Below, one piece after another: positions 5,621 through 9,475 of a DNA stretch of 9,475 bases (positions are counted from its first letter, which is position 1; the number at the start of each line of letters is the position of its first letter). The position numbers and the translations under genes were made by a program. Under the pieces are notes generated by a model. The model was given only the letters and a program-made list of their open reading frames with translations, searched no databases and had not been told where the DNA came from. The DNA is from Candidatus Bathyarchaeota archaeon (GTDB lineage: Archaea > Thermoproteota > Bathyarchaeia > Bathyarchaeales > Bathycorpusculaceae). The DNA is taken from NCBI GenBank assembly GCA_030630585.1, contig DAOVMU010000047.1:1-9475 (forward strand), written 5' to 3'.

Positions 5621-5667
5621 TGGCTTCTGTGCTTACGTAGTATTCAAACCTTTAGGAAGCTGGTTGG

Positions 5668-7317
5668 ATGTCGAAACTCCAAGAGTCCATCAAGTTGGGC
5701 GAGTTCAGAGTTCTTGAGGAGACGTTAAGCGTAGATGATACTAAGGAAATGCCAACACCAATAAGAGCAAAATACGTCCTTGAAGATAATGTAGTTTACC
5801 TGTACAAGGATAATGGAACAAAGGAAAGAATCGGTAGCTTAGAGTATTGGAACAGGGTAAAAAAATTCAGAACAGATAAACGAGCGCAACTCAGTACAAC
5901 TATCGAACATGCAAAAGACCTATTAAGCTGCGGTCTTTGTGATCAACACAAGAATTCCACGGCATTGTTAAACATAGTTCTAACGAACAGATGTAACTTG
6001 AGATGTTGGTACTGTTTCTTTTACGCTGAGAAGACTGGTTTCGTTTATGAACCAACGATGGTAGAAATTAGAAAGATGATCAATGCTGCTATAAGGCTTA
6101 ACGGATATGCACCGCCAATCCAACTCACCGGTGGAGAACCTACTCTGAGGGAAGACCTATCAGAGATAATTAAATTATGTAGAAATGTGGGTTCGTCCCA
6201 CGTGCAACTGAACATAAACTCTGTGGAACCAGGAGTAGGGTATTACTTGGATCCTGAGACTGCTGTAAAGAAAGTGAGAAAATGGAAAGAGGCTGGTCTG
6301 AATACAATATACACTTCTTTTGATGGAATAGATCCTAAGATCAATTTCAAAAATCACTATGAAACTCCTTTCGCTTTAGAAGCATACTCGAAAGCTGGTA
6401 TAAACAGCACAGTTCTAGTGCCTACAGTTTTCAAAGAAAATCTAAGAGAGGTTCCGAAAATAGTGAAGTTTGCAGCCATGCATACTGACAAGGGGATAAA
6501 AGGTGTCAATTTCCAACCAATTTCAATCGTTGGCAGTACTCCTAAAGAAAGAGAAAAACTCAGGGTTACTCAGTCAGATGTTTTAGATGAGTTAAAGGTT
6601 TTTGGTTTGAAAATTGATGATTGGTATCCCATTCCAGCTGTAGATGTACTTGCTGATATTGTAGGTGGGGACAAAAATCATGTTCATTTTTATAACAACG
6701 AAAAATGTGGTGTTGCCTCATACGCGTATGTAGATGGCGATAAGCTGCATTCAATCACTGATTTCGTTGATGCCGATAAATTCTTAGAGGATTTAGACAA
6801 AATTGACAGAAGCGTTCTACATAAGGCAAGTTTTGCCTTAAGTCTAGTGCCCAAAATGATACAGACAAGAGACCTGAGGAAGTCTTTGGCAAAAAAGATA
6901 CATAAGTATATAATTAAAGACGAATTGCCAAATGGTGTTAGAATTTCTAATATGCTCGATGAGATAATAGAAAAAGGAAATTACTCTGCTCTAGGCGAAT
7001 TCCATCAACACTTCCTGTTCTTTGGTATGATGCACTTCATGGATCCTTATAACTATGACATAAACAGAGTTCAGAGGTGTTGCATACATTACGGTTCACC
7101 AGATGGAAGGATTATACCTTTCTGCACTTACAATGTTTTTCCAAATGTCTACAGAGATGTCATACTGAAGGAAAACAGAATTAAGGATACAAACCTAGAA
7201 AACAAGTTGAAGAAGGAAGAAAAGAAAAAGTCAAGGTATGTTGCTGAGTTCAGGCATAAAATAGGAGAAGTAAAGAACTCTGATGTTTACAAGTCATACT
7301 ATAGAGGACTGCTGTAA
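5668..7317 (+). CDS. Radical SAM protein, tetraether-lipid synthase-like (MJ0619/Tes type)
   Basis: A 549-residue radical SAM enzyme. The SAM-cluster motif is Cys109-x3-Cys113-x2-Cys116 (NRCNLRCWYC), followed by the GGEP motif (155-158) and a TIM-barrel-like core to about 285. The C-terminal part has the block MHFMDPYNYDINRVQRCC (455-472) and IHYGSPDGRIIPFCTYN (473-489), which I recognise from the MJ0619/Tes-type family. That family includes the tetraether synthase joining archaeol chains, with GDGT ring synthases as relatives. Cys347 (KCGVASYAYVDG) also matches a conserved family position. The N-terminus has Cys88-x2-Cys91 (SCGLC) but no zinc-knuckle cysteines, unlike typical members. The tail (510-549) is charged, probably helical. 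ATG 5668 is the first start after an in-frame TAG at 5653, with AGGAAG 8 nt upstream. The gene stands alone, divergent from the ribosomal operon and convergent with the acyl-CoA dehydrogenase. The fold is certain; the lipid role is an inference from family. Confidence 0.85.
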   Translation: MSKLQESIKLGEFRVLEETLSVDDTKEMPTPIRAKYVLEDNVVYLYKDNGTKERIGSLEYWNRVKKFRTDKRAQLSTTIEHAKDLLSCGLCDQHKNSTALLNIVLTNRCNLRCWYCFFYAEKTGFVYEPTMVEIRKMINAAIRLNGYAPPIQLTGGEPTLREDLSEIIKLCRNVGSSHVQLNINSVEPGVGYYLDPETAVKKVRKWKEAGLNTIYTSFDGIDPKINFKNHYETPFALEAYSKAGINSTVLVPTVFKENLREVPKIVKFAAMHTDKGIKGVNFQPISIVGSTPKEREKLRVTQSDVLDELKVFGLKIDDWYPIPAVDVLADIVGGDKNHVHFYNNEKCGVASYAYVDGDKLHSITDFVDADKFLEDLDKIDRSVLHKASFALSLVPKMIQTRDLRKSLAKKIHKYIIKDELPNGVRISNMLDEIIEKGNYSALGEFHQHFLFFGMMHFMDPYNYDINRVQRCCIHYGSPDGRIIPFCTYNVFPNVYRDVILKENRIKDTNLENKLKKEEKKKSRYVAEFRHKIGEVKNSDVYKSYYRGLL

Positions 7318-7510
7318 GTGTCCAATTGGTTAGATAATACTTGATCACCAGAGCATCTTCACAGTTCAAGACACGCCTTATGGGCGAAGTAGTAGCATTT
7401 CTATAAACCTGTAATCTAGCATGTGAATGTTAACGAGTCAGTCATTTCTTTATAACTTAGAAAATAACCAAAGTTGACTGGGCCAAGATATCAGTGAACA
7501 GAAAATGCTG

Positions 7511-8665
7511 TTACATTCTCTTCATTAACCGATTTATTATCGTCAGTTTCTGGATTTCAGTTGTGCCTTCATATATTTCCGTTATTTTCGCACAGCGGTG
7601 GAACCGTTCAACATGGTAGTCTGCCAGATATCCGTACCCACCGTGAATTTGAATTGCCTCATCTGTAACTTCCATTGCGGCTCTGCCGGCAAATGCCTTC
7701 GCCATAGAAGTTGCCAGCGAGTCGGGGTTTCCTTGGTCGTACAACCAAGCTGCTTTATAGGTTAGCATTCTTGCAGCTTCAATTTTGATTGCCATGTCAG
7801 CCAATTTGAAGGATACTCCTTGAAACTTGATGATGGGCGAGTCGAATTGTTTTCTGGTTCTGGCGTATTGGAAAGCACGTTCGAAGGCTCCCTGAGCCAT
7901 GCCAACAGCTTGGGCAGCAACTGTAATTCTTGTTCCGTCGAAAAGTTCAAGGGCGTAATAGAAGCCTTTGTTTAGTTCGCCTACGAGATTGTTTTCTGGC
8001 ACTTTGACATCGCTTAGTGAGAGGGAGCCTGTAACGCATGGTTTGATGCCCATTTTGCCGTGGAGTTGTGCTGTTTCAAAACCTGGTGTTCCTTTCTCGA
8101 TGAGGAATGTGCTTTGACCTTTATGCGAAGGTGTGATGTTCGGGTCTGTTTGGCAAAGCACTATGAACGTGTTTGCTATCGGGGCGTTTGTTATGAATTG
8201 TTTGTCACCGTTAATGATCCATTTGTTTCCACTTTTTTCAGCTTTTGTGTCCATGCGTGTTATGTCGCTTCCATGTTCAGGCTCCGTGACGGCTGCGGCA
8301 CAGATTTCGTCTCCTCTCGCTAACGGTGGAATATACTTTTTCTTCTGCTCTTCGGTTCCATGTTTTAATAGGATGTCTGGAACCATCAGGATTCCAAGTG
8401 ACATTGCAGCTCCAAGTCCCGGGTCTACCCTGCACATCTCCTCAACTGCTATGCAATCCTCCAAGAGGCCATATCCTTGTCCATTATACTCTTCAGGGAT
8501 CCTCAAGCTTGTGAATCCTAGTTTAGCTGCCTTTTTATAGAGTTCTATTGGAAATTCTTCTTTCTCGCCCAACTCTAGAGCTAGTTCCGGTGTGAACTCT
8601 TTTTCGCAGAATTCTCTAACAGCGTTTTTGATTTCCTTCTGTTCCTCTTCTAACTCAAAACGCAC
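7511..8665 (-). CDS. Acyl-CoA dehydrogenase (FAD-dependent)
   Basis: A 384-residue acyl-CoA dehydrogenase, full length for the family. It introduces the alpha-beta double bond into an acyl-CoA and passes electrons to ETF. The N-terminal helical domain spans about 1-115. The middle beta domain contains the flavin-contact motif AAAVTEPEHGSD (123-134) and WIINGDKQFITN (149-160). The C-terminal helical domain has RTRKQFD (270-275 region), QIHGGYGY (339-346), and YEGTTEIQ (365-372), in which Glu366 is at the position of the catalytic base of medium- and short-chain enzymes. The start is GTG 8665-8663, with GGAG 9-11 nt upstream. The gene lies 27 nt downstream of ETF alpha, so the two are co-transcribed. 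The substrate chain length cannot be told from sequence; butyryl-, glutaryl- or branched-chain acyl-CoAs are all possible. Confidence 0.96.
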   Translation of the reverse strand: MRFELEEEQKEIKNAVREFCEKEFTPELALELGEKEEFPIELYKKAAKLGFTSLRIPEEYNGQGYGLLEDCIAVEEMCRVDPGLGAAMSLGILMVPDILLKHGTEEQKKKYIPPLARGDEICAAAVTEPEHGSDITRMDTKAEKSGNKWIINGDKQFITNAPIANTFIVLCQTDPNITPSHKGQSTFLIEKGTPGFETAQLHGKMGIKPCVTGSLSLSDVKVPENNLVGELNKGFYYALELFDGTRITVAAQAVGMAQGAFERAFQYARTRKQFDSPIIKFQGVSFKLADMAIKIEAARMLTYKAAWLYDQGNPDSLATSMAKAFAGRAAMEVTDEAIQIHGGYGYLADYHVERFHRCAKITEIYEGTTEIQKLTIINRLMKRM

Positions 8666-8692
8666 TTGTCTTCTCTCCTTCTCAACCCAGAA

Positions 8693-9475
8693 CTATGCCT
8701 TTCGCCCCTTCAATTCATATATTTTGCTCTTCAGCGGAGGCACTATTTTGAATAGATCTTCAACAACGCCGTAGTCGGAGAAGTTGAATATTGGAGCGTT
8801 AGGATCCTTATTTACAGCTATGATTAGGTCAGAGTTCTTCATTCCTAAAACATGTTGAAAAGCTCCGCTTATTCCAAGGGCAATGTAGAGTTTCGGCTTT
8901 ACAGTTTTTCCAGAACTGCCTACTTGACGATCGTTAGAAAGCCATCCCTTATCAACTATTGGACGCGAACAGCCAAGTACGCCTCCAAGGCTAGTCGCCA
9001 ATTCCTTTACCGCGGGCATGTTGCTTTCATCCTTTATTCCACGTCCAATACAAATCAGCACGTCAGCCGCTGTTATGTCAACCCCACCTGGAGGAGGCAT
9101 AGCATACTCGATAAAACGCTTCCTAGTTATTTCCCCTGTGAGCGAGCAGTGTTTTTCTATGATTTGTCCATTCAGGGCTGATTTTTGAGCTGTGAATGCT
9201 GCTTGACGAACAGTAACAATGTAGCTTTCAGCTTTGTGAACTGTTGCCTCAACGTTTACTTTGCCTCCGTACATTTGCCTGGTTATAACTAGTGTTTTAT
9301 CTTCAAACCTCAGGTTTATGCAGTCTGTTGCAAGGGGCAGTTTCAGAGCAGCTGCGAGGCTTGGGGCTAAATCCACTCCGAAAGATGTGTGCCCTATCAT
9401 TGTTAGTAGTGGCTTGTGTTCGCTAATGAGATTTGATAGCACTTCCTTGTAGGGTTCAGAGTTGAAGTTCTCCAA
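8693..9475 (-). CDS. etfA: Electron transfer flavoprotein alpha subunit, 5' end cut by window edge
   Basis: The C-terminal 260 residues of ETF alpha, which together with ETF beta takes electrons from acyl-CoA dehydrogenases. The visible N-terminal part (1-120) belongs to the nucleotide-binding-like domain I, with TSFGVDLAPSLAAALKLPLATDC. The C-terminal FAD-binding domain has GRGI (144-147), SRPIVDKGWLSNDRQVGSSGK (170-190), GISGAFQHVLGM (201-212) and NKDPNAPIFNFSDYGVVEDL (222-241), all classic ETF alpha motifs that hold the FAD. Family members usually have roughly 310-340 residues, so about 60-80 residues are missing. The TTG at the right edge is just where the frame is cut, not a credible start. 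The gene ends with TAG at 8695-8693, 27 nt before the acyl-CoA dehydrogenase. ETF beta is expected just beyond the window. Confidence 0.96.
   Translation of the reverse strand: MENFNSEPYKEVLSNLISEHKPLLTMIGHTSFGVDLAPSLAAALKLPLATDCINLRFEDKTLVITRQMYGGKVNVEATVHKAESYIVTVRQAAFTAQKSALNGQIIEKHCSLTGEITRKRFIEYAMPPPGGVDITAADVLICIGRGIKDESNMPAVKELATSLGGVLGCSRPIVDKGWLSNDRQVGSSGKTVKPKLYIALGISGAFQHVLGMKNSDLIIAVNKDPNAPIFNFSDYGVVEDLFKIVPPLKSKIYELKGRKA

Noticed and set aside
7318..7510. Possible terminator hairpin between the convergent radical SAM and acyl-CoA dehydrogenase genes (CAGTCA at 7439-7444 with TGACTG at 7475-7480).
   Set aside because: Only 6 bp with a 30-nt loop and no adjacent T-run of convincing length. 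Archaeal termination mainly needs T-tracts, and those here are short, so I do not call a terminator.
8060..8540. Plus-strand frames of 87-135 codons opposite the acyl-CoA dehydrogenase.
   Set aside because: Antisense to a well-conserved enzyme with all family motifs intact; no ribosome binding site or motif of their own.
1..9475. CRISPR arrays, insertion sequences, attachment sites or integrase-like genes.
   Set aside because: No spaced direct repeats, terminal inverted repeats flanking a transposase, or mobile-element proteins are visible anywhere in the window.

Overview
The window looks archaeal. It carries the archaeal-type ribosomal protein block with eS4 and the RNase P subunit Rpp29 (aRpp29/Pop4) inside it, a radical SAM enzyme of the tetraether-lipid (MJ0619/Tes) type, TATA-like promoter elements and frequent GTG/TTG starts behind strong Shine-Dalgarno (SD) sites. 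An acyl-CoA dehydrogenase/ETF operon next to the ribosomal cluster would suit a TACK lineage such as Bathyarchaeia, but that placement is a guess, not something the sequence proves.

Region 1 (1-4697, minus strand). Read from right to left this is a compact run of eleven genes: uL22, uS3, uL29, Rpp29, uS17, uL14, uL24, eS4, uL5, uS14 and the first 16 codons of uS8. Genes abut or overlap by 1-8 nt, or are separated by at most about 20 nt, so they are almost certainly co-transcribed and translationally coupled. uS14 (54 codons, GTG start) and the uS8 fragment were found by translating the left end by hand. Several start codons are revised or non-ATG: uL22 GTG at 4637, uS3 ATG at 4149, uS17 ATG at 2948, eS4 TTG, uL5 TTG, uS14 GTG. 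A TATA-like element just upstream of the revised uL22 start suggests that transcription begins here. uS19, which normally precedes uL22, is absent.

Region 2 (about 4700-5667). Nearly 1 kb without a convincing gene separates the ribosomal operon from a divergently transcribed gene. It contains a 10-bp perfect inverted repeat with a nested inner stem, smaller hairpins and candidate promoter elements.

Region 3 (5668-7317, plus strand). A 549-residue radical SAM protein resembling the tetraether synthase / GDGT-modifying family. It lacks the N-terminal zinc-knuckle cysteines and appears to have only part of the usual N-terminal auxiliary-cluster motif.

Region 4 (7511-9475, minus strand). An acyl-CoA dehydrogenase preceded by the C-terminal 260 residues of ETF alpha, which is cut by the window edge. 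Together they form an acyl-CoA oxidation and electron-transfer unit. The ETF beta gene is probably beyond the right edge.
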